The position numbers and the translations under genes were made by a program. Below are positions 36,802 through 45,606 of a stretch of 64,000 bases of DNA, piece after piece. Position 1 is the stretch's first letter. Every line of letters begins with the position of its first letter. Origin of the DNA: Cupriavidus necator (GTDB taxonomy: Bacteria > Pseudomonadota > Gammaproteobacteria > Burkholderiales > Burkholderiaceae); contig NZ_SROX01000006.1 in NCBI RefSeq assembly GCF_013141915.1, forward strand, positions 272,346 through 336,345, written 5' to 3'. Under the pieces are notes generated by a model. The model did not search any database and was not told where the DNA came from. It worked only from the letters and a program-made list of their open reading frames with translations.

Positions 36802-36832
36802 CTGTATCGTTCTGATAGCAACCTGTATCGTT
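36802..36832 (+). repeat. Two direct 10-bp repeats spaced two helical turns apart
   Basis: CTGTATCGTT occurs at 36802-36811 and again at 36823-36832, exactly 21 bases start to start, in AT-rich DNA. This spacing puts both copies on one face of the helix. They could be iterated TnsB-type or regulator sites. Confidence 0.5.
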
Positions 36833-37071
36833 TTAGAATCCGAGCGGGAAATTTTTCGCGAGGATGCGCAATTCGATACGCTGGCCATCAAATCGACAAG
36901 CTGTCGTTTTTAAACAACCGGCAATTCTAGCCGCCCTTTCTTTGCGCCGCAAGACGCGAAGGATTTTGTCACGTCTATAGGTTTCGCTCCTCTTCCAGGC
37001 CTTCTCAGGCCGATTGACTCAAACTGCGTAAAGCCTCCCCACCCAGCTGCGTCTTGTTTTCCCCACCGCTA

Positions 37072-37599
37072 TCATCGAGTGTTTGCCCGCGTAGCCGTCA
37101 GATTGCACGCTACCTCTGTCTCCGCTAGATACAGGAGGTCGAACAGGGCCTTTGACACGCCTGGTGCTGCCAAGCCGCGTCCGTCTTCGACGATGAGGGT
37201 TCGTCCAGAGAGCTCAGGTACGCTTTGCGCCCAATCTGAATCCAGGACGATAGGAAACGCAGGTGCGCGACGCTTGAGGTCCGCACGCAGCCACTGCCTT
37301 CGTCTGTAGCCCTGGCTCCGACAGAACCTCACCAGCCGATTTCCACCACACGTTGACCCCGCGAATCTAGCTCGAATCACCGTTGGCATGGCGTGGGTTA
37401 CCGTCTGATAACCGAAGAGCCGGACACTCTGGCTGTGCAAAACAAGGGATGTCTCCGGGAATGCGAGGAGCAAGCGCTCAAGAGCCCTCGTGGCTTCAAC
37501 CGATACTGAAGCGAGCCACCGCGGAAAATCTTGGTGCCCCCAGCAGGCAACTGGTGGGCCCAAGATGCCATCCGGATTTATATAGAGAGTCGCAGACAT
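37072..37599 (-). CDS. HAD-like domain protein with altered active site
   Basis: From the ATG at 37599 (GGGAG ribosome site) the protein is 175 residues. The layout matches the HAD domain found in small RNA-repair-type and mobile-element proteins. It has a first strand TLYINPDGILGPPV, then WLASVSVEATRALERLLLAFPETSLVLHSQS, a basic middle, then FPIVLDSDWAQSVPEL and LIVEDGRGL. In active HAD enzymes the first motif is DxDG; here it is NPDG, so the nucleophilic Asp is replaced. It may bind but not hydrolyse phosphates. Its role in the element is unknown. Confidence 0.5.
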   Translation of the reverse strand: MSATLYINPDGILGPPVACWGHQDFPRWLASVSVEATRALERLLLAFPETSLVLHSQSVRLFGYQTVTHAMPTVIRARFAGSTCGGNRLVRFCRSQGYRRRQWLRADLKRRAPAFPIVLDSDWAQSVPELSGRTLIVEDGRGLAAPGVSKALFDLLYLAETEVACNLTATRANTR

Positions 37600-37795
37600 G
37601 GGGACTCCCGCACGGACCATGGCATGCCCTGACGCCCTGATTCGCTATCACAACGAACAGGCGTTAAAATGAGTTGCCACCGGTTTAGGGTCTACACGAC
37701 GACTCCTGCTGTGGTTCTGCTTTTTGAGTCGTACTTAAATTGCCTGTAGGTAAGCCTGACAGGCACGGCGCCGCTGCGCACTCGGGGACGCTACT

Positions 37796-38320
37796 TTGAG
37801 CCACATCGACACAGCCTGGAGCAAGCTCGCGTCGCGCACTGCTCGCGGCTTACTCGCGCGCAAAGGCGGGACGTACGATGACGTCGCGCTCGCCCTGCGC
37901 GGGCTTGGCATCGAGGAGACGACCAAAGCGGTCGAACAAAAAATTCAGAGGGGGACACTCAAATGCAGCCTTTTCCTCCAGCTCATTTACGTGCTTCGCG
38001 CCGACGTGCCAGCAGACCTTCACCGCATTCTAGATAGCAGTAGTGGGTGGGACGACGCCTGCCGCCGACTAGCTCAGCTCTTGCTAATCGCCGATTCGTC
38101 TATTTCCTCCAAACTGCTGTCGCACCAGCTCGAGGAATGCGGCACGCGTCTAAGCCCCGCACAAATCGATTCCCAATTGCAGTCGGGTGTGTACGCATTC
38201 AGCTTGCTTCTCCAACTAGCCTATCTCTACCCCTTTCCGCCGCTCGAGAGATTCGTCGACCGCTCTGACCTCGAACAAGCTGCAAAGGAAGCTCGTCCGG
38301 CGACGTCACAGGCTTCGTGA
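37796..38320 (+). CDS. Protein with two tandem DUF6471-like domains
   Basis: The 174-residue protein starts with TTG and contains two copies of one helical unit. The first runs from DTAWSKLASRTARGLLARKGGTYDDVALAL to QKIQRGTLKCSLFLQLIYVL. The second runs from GWDDACRRLAQLLLIADSSISSKLLSHQL to LQSGVYAFSLLLQLAYLY. The pattern W..A...L..LL, vT/S...L, K/L..G...FsllLQl is that of DUF6471, normally a single 60-70 residue domain resembling a lambda-repressor-like helix bundle. A duplicated form suggests a built-in dimer that may bind DNA. Its function is unknown. Confidence 0.6.
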   Translation: MSHIDTAWSKLASRTARGLLARKGGTYDDVALALRGLGIEETTKAVEQKIQRGTLKCSLFLQLIYVLRADVPADLHRILDSSSGWDDACRRLAQLLLIADSSISSKLLSHQLEECGTRLSPAQIDSQLQSGVYAFSLLLQLAYLYPFPPLERFVDRSDLEQAAKEARPATSQAS

Positions 38321-38489
38321 TACGTCAAGTCGCGCAGTAGTGAGGGGAAACACTCACTAGGAGATTAGTTCAGTTGAAGCAAAACGCAAGAAGTCAGTCG
38401 GTGGTGCCACGTCGCCACATTTCTGACAGTAGCCGCCCTGTGGCCTATCGTGGGTTTGTCGCATAGTAGCGAGCACAGAACATCGAGTA

Positions 38490-39263
38490 TCAACGCCTCT
38501 CGTTGAGCTGATGAGGGAGTGGCCCACAACTGTCATGCTCGCCAATGTGCTTCGACTCAAGGTACGAGAGACTTTCCTCCGGGGAGTTGTTGCACAGAAA
38601 GGTCAGCACAATCCTGTCCCCGGCATTCACTGCCGCAAAGAGCGCGCGGTGAACCTTGCGGTAGCCCTCGGGGTTCTCAGGGGAATATGGTTTGCCTTGT
38701 TGGAGCCCTCTGACCCTTGACTCGTACTTGGCAATGCGTTTGCGAACCGTCCTTTTTGGATGGACATAGACCAAGCCGATATAATTACTGACGGGACCAT
38801 CATCCGCATGAAAAATCTGCCATCGGTAGACCAGCGGCTTGCTCAGGTCGACGCCATTGTTCACAATTGCATAGGGCAATGCGCCAGTGGCTCTGGTTCG
38901 TCTGCGGGCTCCATTGATGGAAGCTGAATGGTCTTCGGCCATTCGTGCAACCCCAGGAGCCGCTGTAAGGGATGCGGGCCCGGCAGCATGCTTTTTATCG
39001 AGTATGCGAGACCGCTGTTCATCGATGATGCGAAGCAACTCGGCCAATGTCCCGCTAAATCTAGACTTGGCATCCGGCTCCCCTGCTCTTTTGCTCGCTG
39101 CCCGAACCAACTCGAACACCCCAGGCGTCCCCGTCCGAGAAAGCCGGATTACGCGAGTATCAGTACCCCTTATCCGGTACGCGTATCCGTCCTTCCTTGG
39201 CTTTTCGCAGTGGAGGTCGGGCCGCGCATGGAGAATTTCTAGGTGCAGCTCATCGAGCGTCAT
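38490..39263 (-). CDS. Hypothetical protein with a possible GIY-YIG-like C-terminal domain
   Basis: The 257-residue protein has a short N-terminal domain (residues 1-75, beginning MTLDELHLEILHARPDLHCE) that looks like a small DNA- or nucleotide-binding fold. The second half follows the GIY-YIG order: a strand VYRWQIFH, then NYIGLVYV, an Arg-rich helix (TVRKRIAKYESRV), a strand with IVLTFLCN, a Glu helix (EESLSYLESKHI) and a final LN. The first Gly-Ile-Tyr is not strictly kept. If correct it is a small nuclease; a structure comparison would be needed to accept this. It is cargo of the element by position. Confidence 0.4.
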   Translation of the reverse strand: MTLDELHLEILHARPDLHCEKPRKDGYAYRIRGTDTRVIRLSRTGTPGVFELVRAASKRAGEPDAKSRFSGTLAELLRIIDEQRSRILDKKHAAGPASLTAAPGVARMAEDHSASINGARRRTRATGALPYAIVNNGVDLSKPLVYRWQIFHADDGPVSNYIGLVYVHPKRTVRKRIAKYESRVRGLQQGKPYSPENPEGYRKVHRALFAAVNAGDRIVLTFLCNNSPEESLSYLESKHIGEHDSCGPLPHQLNERR

Positions 39264-39481
39264 GAGAATTCACGCGTTACAGTAATTTGGCGTTCAACCC
39301 CAGGCACATAGCTGGCGCCTTGAGGCCGTAGTCGCTTTTTCGAGGTCGGGTGTTGCTTGCCTTACAGTGCTTTTCCCATTTGCCCACGAAAGGCAGCTGG
39401 TTAGCACGCTGCCCCCTCTCGGGACAGGTGAGCTCGGCCACTGCTTTGTCTGGGTCTCTAGCTGCTACGCAGGAGCAGGCA

Positions 39482-39508
39482 AGAAAAACCCCTGTCCAGG
39501 ACAGGGGT
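39482..39508 (-). terminator. Rho-independent terminator of the island H-NS gene
   Basis: On the minus strand ACCCCTGTCC and GGACAGGGGT pair around a central base and are followed by TTTTTCTT. The structure is 35 bases after the H-NS stop. Confidence 0.8.
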
Positions 39509-39542
39509 GTCGGCTCATTGAGAGGCTAAAGCTTGTTTGGGT

Positions 39543-39854
39543 TTACGCCTCTTCGGCAATCAGGAATTTGTTCGGATTCCTGCCGAGCCAAGCCGGCTTG
39601 CGGCCGCGGCCTGACCAAGTCTTACCAGTCTTTGGGTCAAGATACTTCGGTGGCAGTTCCGACTTGGGCTTGCCTGCACCGCTGCCGGCAGGGCGGCCGC
39701 GTCGGCGCTTGGTGATGTCTTCGACGGTCAGGTCATACTCCGCCATCAGAGTCTGAATCTGCTCGATTACACCAGCAATCTCATTGGCACGCACCTCTTC
39801 CAGGTGGGCTTCGAGCGCCTGCTTCTGTGCCATCAATTCCTTGTAAGTGGCCAT
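39543..39854 (-). CDS. H-NS family nucleoid protein, accessory-region copy
   Basis: A 103-residue paralogue of the H-NS at 4522-4830. It shares the start (MATYKELMAQKQALEAHLEEVRANEIAGVIE), the basic RRRGRPAGS linker and the DNA-binding core DPKTGKTWSGRGRKPAWLGRN. It ends in IAEEA instead of IEQ. All key parts of the family are present, and both coiled coils would allow mixed oligomers with the chromosomal protein. Mobile elements often carry H-NS copies that silence the new genes and lower their cost. It has its own terminator. Confidence 0.92.
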   Translation of the reverse strand: MATYKELMAQKQALEAHLEEVRANEIAGVIEQIQTLMAEYDLTVEDITKRRRGRPAGSGAGKPKSELPPKYLDPKTGKTWSGRGRKPAWLGRNPNKFLIAEEA

Positions 39855-40075
39855 ACGATTCTTCCTTTCTAGTCGAGGACTAATAGAGGGAAGTTTATAG
39901 CCAATTTAGGTTTAGGCGCACAATTATTCGCACCTTACCGTGAGATGTACGCGGTTCAATTCAAAGACTTCCGGTGAAATCCCTCCGGATTCCGGCCCTA
40001 GCGCCCTCCGAACGCATGTTGCCACCCGACCTCCTATATATCTGTCTCATGTACGGGCGGCGGTCCCACCTGGCG

Positions 40076-40435
40076 CTAACAACCACCGTAGTTCTTTCGA
40101 CCGCTTGCGGTGATGGTGTATGTGCCACCACGAGGACCCGTGAAGCATGTCGGGCCAGATGATGCGCTGGGCGTCCTCACGAACGAACTCGCCGACTTAG
40201 CAGCCTCGTAGTTCGAACCAGGATTCGGACGGGGCGCGTTTTTTCCACCTCCGCGATGACAATGGTATTCACCAGTCTTGTGGTTGGTGTGACACCCTTC
40301 CGCGTCCAGGCCACCGCCGTGCGCGGCGGCCGCTCCTGCCACTAATGTGCAGCCGAGGCCAAACATAAAACGGCACAAAGTTTTGCTCCCGTTCTTGTAC
40401 CAGCGTGGTGGCAATAAAGCTCGCCGCTTGCACAT
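40076..40435 (-). CDS. Secreted YHYH-domain small protein
   Basis: A 119-residue protein with a basic start and a hydrophobic segment (FMFGLGCTLVAGAAAA), so probably exported. It carries the YHYH motif (HGGGLDAEGCHTNHKTGEYHCHRG). The C-terminus, GPTCFTGPRGGTYTITASGRKNYGGC, resembles the short PRGGRYYITKSGKKVY-type tail found in phage and DNA-linked proteins. Four cysteines and many histidines suggest metal binding in the periplasm. Its function is not known. It lies between the island H-NS and the helicase gene. Confidence 0.7.
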   Translation of the reverse strand: MCKRRALLPPRWYKNGSKTLCRFMFGLGCTLVAGAAAAHGGGLDAEGCHTNHKTGEYHCHRGGGKNAPRPNPGSNYEAAKSASSFVRTPSASSGPTCFTGPRGGTYTITASGRKNYGGC

Positions 40436-40585
40436 GGCCTCCTCCTCCCTTTAACAAGGCCTGCATGGCTCTTGGGGGTTGAGCCGGCGCAAGAAATTTT
40501 CCAGCATCAATGACGACATAACGATACTGCACGAGAAGGAGACGCGACTCCGCGATAACCCTCGCGGAGTCGAATGGAAAGAAGA

Positions 40586-43081
40586 CTAGAGGCTTGTCAG
40601 GCCAACAGTGAAGTTGCCAACAAACGTATCCGGCAACAAACCGAACGACTGAAGCTCATGATGGATACTATCTGGATTTACAAAGATTTCCCCCTGTTGG
40701 GCGACCTTAAGCACGAACTGCTGGAACGCATTGGCAACAGCAGCACAGCCGTCCGCAGTCAGCACCCTAGTTCCTTCTGGGTACATGGCGCCCCTGTCAA
40801 CGACGTTAACCTTGGCCGCAACGATTGGTTTGAGCCGATTAGCGAACGCTTGATAGTTCTGGCTAACCCACTGCAGGCTGTTGTGCATTTGTCCAGCGTC
40901 TTCGCGATGCAACGAAGACTTGTTGCCGTTCTTCGCCTCGATGACCATGGCCATATCGCCCCAAAGCCATAAATTGTCGGGCCCGACGCGATAGTCTTCG
41001 TCCGGACGGGACGATACCGCTCCGAGAGCTTCGCCGAGCATCTTAAGTGCCGCTTCCAGTTGCTTCGGCTTCCGCTCGTAGTCGACCTTTGAGGCGATTT
41101 GCTTTGCCTCAGCCACAGCAGCATTCAGATTGTCAAACTGCTTTAGCCACGCGACCACTCGTTGTGCTGCCGGCTTTGTCTCTTGAGTCAGCGCCTTGGG
41201 AATGAACGCAGGCGGAGATGCTACAGCGAGGTTCTTAGTCTTAGCGACCACCTGGATTGCCATGGCTTCGTTCGGGTCCAGAGTAAAGACAATACGCGAG
41301 AGCCTCTCCTTATGAGCACCCAGTTCCTCGTCCTCAAGATTGGCCGAATTCAGTGCTCGCTCGTAGCGGTTCTTTCCTTCGTAGCCTTGATTCTGGGATG
41401 CCAGTAGATACGCCTCCCTTTCGGCACTGGCCAATTCAACTGCCTGATGATTTGGCTCCCGCGCTGTTCGGCTTCCTTTTCGGATTTTCTCATTATAGAA
41501 CTCTTTCCAGCCTTCGTCCCGACTCAAGCATTGCTCAATGAGCGCTCGAATGGCGGCCCTGGAAGACCCACCTGACGTACGGAGATGGGCCGCGAGATTC
41601 TGGGAAAGCTCAATCTGATTGCGGGTGTCGTCCGTCATGTCACGCACAACATCATGCTTTCCGACGAAGCTTGTCAAATCTTCTCCCGCAAGGATGACGA
41701 CAGCGTAATCCTTATGCGACCTGACCGCGCGCCCCATGCCCTGCTCTATTCGATAGACGGTTCTGTTACGGGCTCCGCCGGCAGTGCCGAATATCTGCTC
41801 GTCCCTCGTGTCAGTCAGATTCTGTCCAAAAGGTCTGCCATCAATTACCAACACACGGCACGAGTCATCCGGCAAATCCACGCCGTCATACCTCTGCGCA
41901 AAGACGGCGAACCTAACGCCCGATGCTGGATTCTGCAGTGCTCGAACACCTTCAGCAAAATCATCCCTGTAGTACGTCGCGCCTGCCGCAACCCAGTCGA
42001 TGGCCAATTTCTCGCTGGACGTAAGCACTACGACATTCGTCGTTCGCGCCAAATCGGCCGCGAGCTCCATGACGTAGCCACGTTCGAGTTCGGGGTCGAC
42101 AAGAGAAGGGGCGACAACCATGCGTTCGCCCAAACCGCGGTCCGACGGCGGGCAAATCGGGCTCACCGCGGCTTTAGGCGAGACGCCCAAATCTCGCACA
42201 AGCACAGAGTCGTCGGCAAGCGTTGCAGACATGAAAAGCCGGTGCTTCGCCCGGTAATATGCGCGCACTAGCTCCACAGGTGGGACGTTCGCTGAAACTT
42301 CCGCATACCGGTTTCCGACGATACAGCGGCAGAGTGGAAGCCGGTCACGCAAATGGGGCCATACGAAGCGAAATTCTGCTGTATCGGCGAAAACGTTCAG
42401 CGTCTGCAGGGCCTCTGTCGTCAGGCCGGCCCATATCCAGTGGGGCACCTCGAGAATTGTTGGCACCTCACCTTGAAGGTCCAACCACGTAGCGAGATTG
42501 AACTGCTTGCATCCTGGCTCAAGTAGTGCCTTTAGTTTTTCGAAGGCATCTCCCTCGACACGAAGCGTCATCGAGCTACGAACCTCTTCAATCCCAGAAT
42601 GAGCGTCATCCAGAACAAGCGCATTTGGGACGATATTGACGTCAGCGCGAGCGAATGTGCTCTTGGCATTGAACATCTTGTCATAGGTACAGACTAGAAT
42701 CGCATCACCTCGCGTACATTCGTTACGAGGGTGTGGCTCGCCAGCTCGATATGGGAAAGCCGCGATTCCTAGGCGTTGAGCTTCCGCCAGGACTTGGTCT
42801 ACGAGTTGTACAGTTGGACACAGGAAGACCGATACTCCCTTCGACATGCGCATATGAGCGTAGAGAAATAGTAACCCTACTGTGGTCTTTCCGGCTCCAG
42901 TACTAATCTTCAAAACGACGTCTTGCTCATCGTACCGATTAGTCAACTCACGCATGGCCTCCAACTGTGCCGGCCGTGGCTCCGTGTGCGTTCCCCTCAC
43001 ATCAAGAGCCTCGAAGAATTTGACCAAATCGTACGTCTGTTGCCCTGGTCCAGCTGCGAGGAGTTTTTTGAAATCAATCAT
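40586..43081 (-). CDS. Superfamily 2 helicase fused to a PD-(D/E)xK-like nuclease, fourth gene of the Lamassu-type operon
   Basis: From the ATG at 43081 the protein has 831 residues. The helicase has Walker A STGAGKTT (60-67), DDAH (158-161), SAT (285-287) and a motif VI QGMGRAVR (447-454). A helical linker follows, then a domain with GDMAMVIEAKNG, where D709, E715 and K717 form a nuclease-like D...ExK. It probably unwinds or translocates on DNA and cuts it. It overlaps the end of no gene but starts 35 bases after the SMC-like gene on the same strand, so it is the last gene of a four-gene operon. A GC-rich hairpin at 40545-40572 follows. Confidence 0.82.
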   Translation of the reverse strand: MIDFKKLLAAGPGQQTYDLVKFFEALDVRGTHTEPRPAQLEAMRELTNRYDEQDVVLKISTGAGKTTVGLLFLYAHMRMSKGVSVFLCPTVQLVDQVLAEAQRLGIAAFPYRAGEPHPRNECTRGDAILVCTYDKMFNAKSTFARADVNIVPNALVLDDAHSGIEEVRSSMTLRVEGDAFEKLKALLEPGCKQFNLATWLDLQGEVPTILEVPHWIWAGLTTEALQTLNVFADTAEFRFVWPHLRDRLPLCRCIVGNRYAEVSANVPPVELVRAYYRAKHRLFMSATLADDSVLVRDLGVSPKAAVSPICPPSDRGLGERMVVAPSLVDPELERGYVMELAADLARTTNVVVLTSSEKLAIDWVAAGATYYRDDFAEGVRALQNPASGVRFAVFAQRYDGVDLPDDSCRVLVIDGRPFGQNLTDTRDEQIFGTAGGARNRTVYRIEQGMGRAVRSHKDYAVVILAGEDLTSFVGKHDVVRDMTDDTRNQIELSQNLAAHLRTSGGSSRAAIRALIEQCLSRDEGWKEFYNEKIRKGSRTAREPNHQAVELASAEREAYLLASQNQGYEGKNRYERALNSANLEDEELGAHKERLSRIVFTLDPNEAMAIQVVAKTKNLAVASPPAFIPKALTQETKPAAQRVVAWLKQFDNLNAAVAEAKQIASKVDYERKPKQLEAALKMLGEALGAVSSRPDEDYRVGPDNLWLWGDMAMVIEAKNGNKSSLHREDAGQMHNSLQWVSQNYQAFANRLKPIVAAKVNVVDRGAMYPEGTRVLTADGCAAVANAFQQFVLKVAQQGEIFVNPDSIHHELQSFGLLPDTFVGNFTVGLTSL

Positions 43082-43115
43082 TTTCTGTTGCCTTGAATTC
43101 CGAGCGTAGGTAGCG

Positions 43116-45131
43116 TTAGCCTTCCACACCCGTTGAACTGTTTGGTGCTACAGCCTCAATCCAATCTTCTGGAACCAGCTTCTTTCCGTTGCGCCATTCC
43201 TCCACTAGGTGGACGCCTTTCAGGCCTTCCCAAATTTCACGGCCGGCATGGTCCACCACTATTATCTGGAAGTCGCCACCTTTGAAGGAACTAGTTGCTT
43301 TCCCAAACACATCAAAGAATCGACGTACGGCATCGGTATCCTCGTCTGCAATCTTTGGGTCCTCATCGACCTTCGTCCTGCTTGCAAGCTTTCGCGGGAA
43401 GTAGACTTGGCTGGGCTGGTCATACACCATCAAGCCAGGAACCGGGGAGCGCTTTTGTCCGAGGAAGAGCGCGTGGAGCGCTAGGGTTGCGGCGACATGG
43501 TAGGTCAGCCAGTTAGCGCCGCTCCCCAATTGCCATAGATAGTCATTGCGCCCCTCATCCCCTCCAACACGTACTGTCAGTTCCTTAGTGTCCAACTGAA
43601 GCCAAGCATCAGGGTCCTCCGCATCGAGCTTCGATGCCAGCTTCTCCATTGATTTCGAGAGTCTCTTGAGCGCTTTTTCAAGTAGCGACTCAAAGTCCTC
43701 TCGACCTATTTCAGCGAGGAGTTCTCGGATGCGTGCTTCGATATCTTGGATAGCTTTAGCCGCCCCTGAGTTTACGCGCGCGTTATACAAAACAAGCGCT
43801 TGCTCGATGGCACCCAGAAAGCGCGCAGCCGCGTTGGTCTGCAGCCTCTGCTGTTTGGCTCGCGCGCTTCGTTGCTCAATCCCTTTCCGGCGCACGCTGA
43901 CTGCACTGAGCTTGTCGGTCAGCTCGCGCAAAGACTTGTTTAACGTGTTCCAGTCCCGGTCGAAGACCACCGGCGCCTGTAACGCCCGGCGAGTGTCCGA
44001 CTCGACAACTGCAAGGGCATCGCACATGGCGTCTACAGCTTCAGTATGCGAGTTCATTGTCTGAGCGCACACTGGACAAGTACCTTGGTCAGAGTCGTGG
44101 GCTTGGTTTCGCAACCAACGAGAAAGAGACAGCCTTTCCTTTCTCTTGTCCAAGGACAGCTTGTATTGGTCAACTGAGCTTCTCAGTTCAGCAAGGCGAT
44201 TGAGCCTATGCCGGACATCGCTGAGTTCTCCGTTAAGCTTAGTTTCCTCCACTTGAAGGGCGGCATACTCTAATGCCGACTCCTCCATCGCATCGGCGGA
44301 TACCGGCCGTTCTGGAATTCCTTGACGGGCCAATGAATTTAGTAATGCAAGAAGCTCTGCCTCCCCTTTCTTTTCAAGGGCATTCTTCTCCACGAGACCG
44401 AGTTCATATGCTTCGCCCACCCAGTTGCCGATACTGGCAGTCCACGTCTTGGAGGCTTGCTCGTATGCCTCCGCCTCTCGACGCTTCACGCGTAGCTCTC
44501 GTCGTAGGCGGTCGACCTCCCACTGCTTTTCGAGGCTATCTGGCGTGATAGCGCCCAAGACATAAGGGAAAATTGCGCGAAGTTTCTCCCTATGTTCCGT
44601 GGTATCTGCGCGATAGAACAAGACATCTGGGTTGGCAACAACGTTCTGCGGCTGGAAGCAAAAAGCCATCAAGTCGCGGAAGCTTGGACGACCGCCATAT
44701 CCGCTACCTTGGTTGTCTACGTCTGTGCCGAGTTTCGTGAGTTGGGCTAGCCGGTCAAGCGTTGCTTTCACTTGTTTGAAGTTCGTGTTCGCCTCCTCAA
44801 TGCGATGAGGAACGCTGACCTCGTCGGCTTCTATTACGAACATCTCTTGCGCACTCGGCTGCTTGCCCGGCTCTGGACGCGCCAGCAGCTTTTGTCCCTC
44901 ATCGGTTTCGACCAGAATGCCAAACCACGCGACGGCCTGACGAATCACCCCAACCGGGATTGAACAGCGGTCCGAAGCCAGGCAATAGTCGATGATAGGA
45001 ATGATTGACGACTTACCAGTCTTCGACGCCCCCGTGATGATATTCGTTTTCTTGGGTGCGAAAGGCAGACGTCGTGGCGCGAAGCCGCCTCTTCGTGGCC
45101 ACAGAATGATTTCAATGACTTGCAGCTTCAA
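43116..45131 (-). CDS. lmuB: LmuB-like SMC/DUF3732 ATPase of an ABC-three-component (Lamassu) system
   Basis: The 671-residue protein has Walker A GASKTGKSS (34-42) and long coiled coils around a CPVC zinc-hook-like motif (352-355). An ABC-signature-like LGSGANW (535-541) and a Walker B with DQPSQ (571-575) follow. This is the layout of DUF3732 SMC-like ATPases, the LmuB subunit of Lamassu. A TTG start at 45131 fits best: it follows the LmuC stop by one base and has GGAG at the right distance; the longer frame to 45236 would overlap the previous gene by 100 bases. In known systems it senses foreign DNA and activates LmuA. Confidence 0.85.
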   Translation of the reverse strand: MKLQVIEIILWPRRGGFAPRRLPFAPKKTNIITGASKTGKSSIIPIIDYCLASDRCSIPVGVIRQAVAWFGILVETDEGQKLLARPEPGKQPSAQEMFVIEADEVSVPHRIEEANTNFKQVKATLDRLAQLTKLGTDVDNQGSGYGGRPSFRDLMAFCFQPQNVVANPDVLFYRADTTEHREKLRAIFPYVLGAITPDSLEKQWEVDRLRRELRVKRREAEAYEQASKTWTASIGNWVGEAYELGLVEKNALEKKGEAELLALLNSLARQGIPERPVSADAMEESALEYAALQVEETKLNGELSDVRHRLNRLAELRSSVDQYKLSLDKRKERLSLSRWLRNQAHDSDQGTCPVCAQTMNSHTEAVDAMCDALAVVESDTRRALQAPVVFDRDWNTLNKSLRELTDKLSAVSVRRKGIEQRSARAKQQRLQTNAAARFLGAIEQALVLYNARVNSGAAKAIQDIEARIRELLAEIGREDFESLLEKALKRLSKSMEKLASKLDAEDPDAWLQLDTKELTVRVGGDEGRNDYLWQLGSGANWLTYHVAATLALHALFLGQKRSPVPGLMVYDQPSQVYFPRKLASRTKVDEDPKIADEDTDAVRRFFDVFGKATSSFKGGDFQIIVVDHAGREIWEGLKGVHLVEEWRNGKKLVPEDWIEAVAPNSSTGVEG

Positions 45132-45132
45132 C

Positions 45133-45606
45133 TCAAAGCTCCAGGTGAAATATGAAGCAGAACTCGCGCAGAGATACCCCACCAGCCCAATTTCCAAGCT
45201 TTTCTGCCGCCAGAAGTAGGACCTCAGCCGCGTCATCTAGAATTGGTGGCGTTGAACTGCGAGGGCGCAAGGTCGCATGGCGGGAGTCTAGAAACAGCAG
45301 CCCCGCACGGATTGCGAGCGCCATCGACTCTTGTGACAGTTCGCGCATTGCCAGCACGTTGTCTTGAACTGAAGCTAGCAGCCCGGCATTGGCACTCAGC
45401 TTCTCCTCCACTTTGCGGAGCCCGATTTTGGTGGAAGAGACTGTGTCTAGAATGTTCCTGTTGAAGAGTAGTGGAACGACAAGGTAGGCGTATGAAAGAG
45501 GCATATCACCCCTTCCGCTGCCCTTTGTGTAACCACAGGTGAACCGCCAAATCAGAGCTGCGCCAAGTCCTGGATTTTGAACCTGCTCGACTTCATCAAG
45601 CAGCAT
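45133..45606 (-). CDS. lmuC: LmuC-like middle component of the ABC-three-component system
   Basis: The 157-residue helical protein begins MLLDEVEQVQNPGLGAALIWRFTCGY. It matches the middle-component family of three-component ABC systems (start with N/Q-x-x-L/G, AALLW.F, then PLSYAYLVVPLLFN). The ATG at 45606 has a GGAG ribosome site; an ATG at 45624 is possible. It overlaps the effector gene by eleven bases and abuts the ATPase gene. In Lamassu systems this subunit bridges the SMC-like ATPase and the effector. Confidence 0.8.
   Translation of the reverse strand: MLLDEVEQVQNPGLGAALIWRFTCGYTKGSGRGDMPLSYAYLVVPLLFNRNILDTVSSTKIGLRKVEEKLSANAGLLASVQDNVLAMRELSQESMALAIRAGLLFLDSRHATLRPRSSTPPILDDAAEVLLLAAEKLGNWAGGVSLREFCFIFHLEL

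Larger units (their letters stand above)
36503..37071. other. AT-rich control region of the transposition module
   Basis: About 570 bases without a convincing gene, rich in A/T. It holds the imperfect palindrome at 36571-36620 and the direct repeats at 36802-36832, both listed separately. It lies between the minus-strand transposition module and the first cargo gene and is the natural place for its promoter and regulator sites. Confidence 0.4.
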
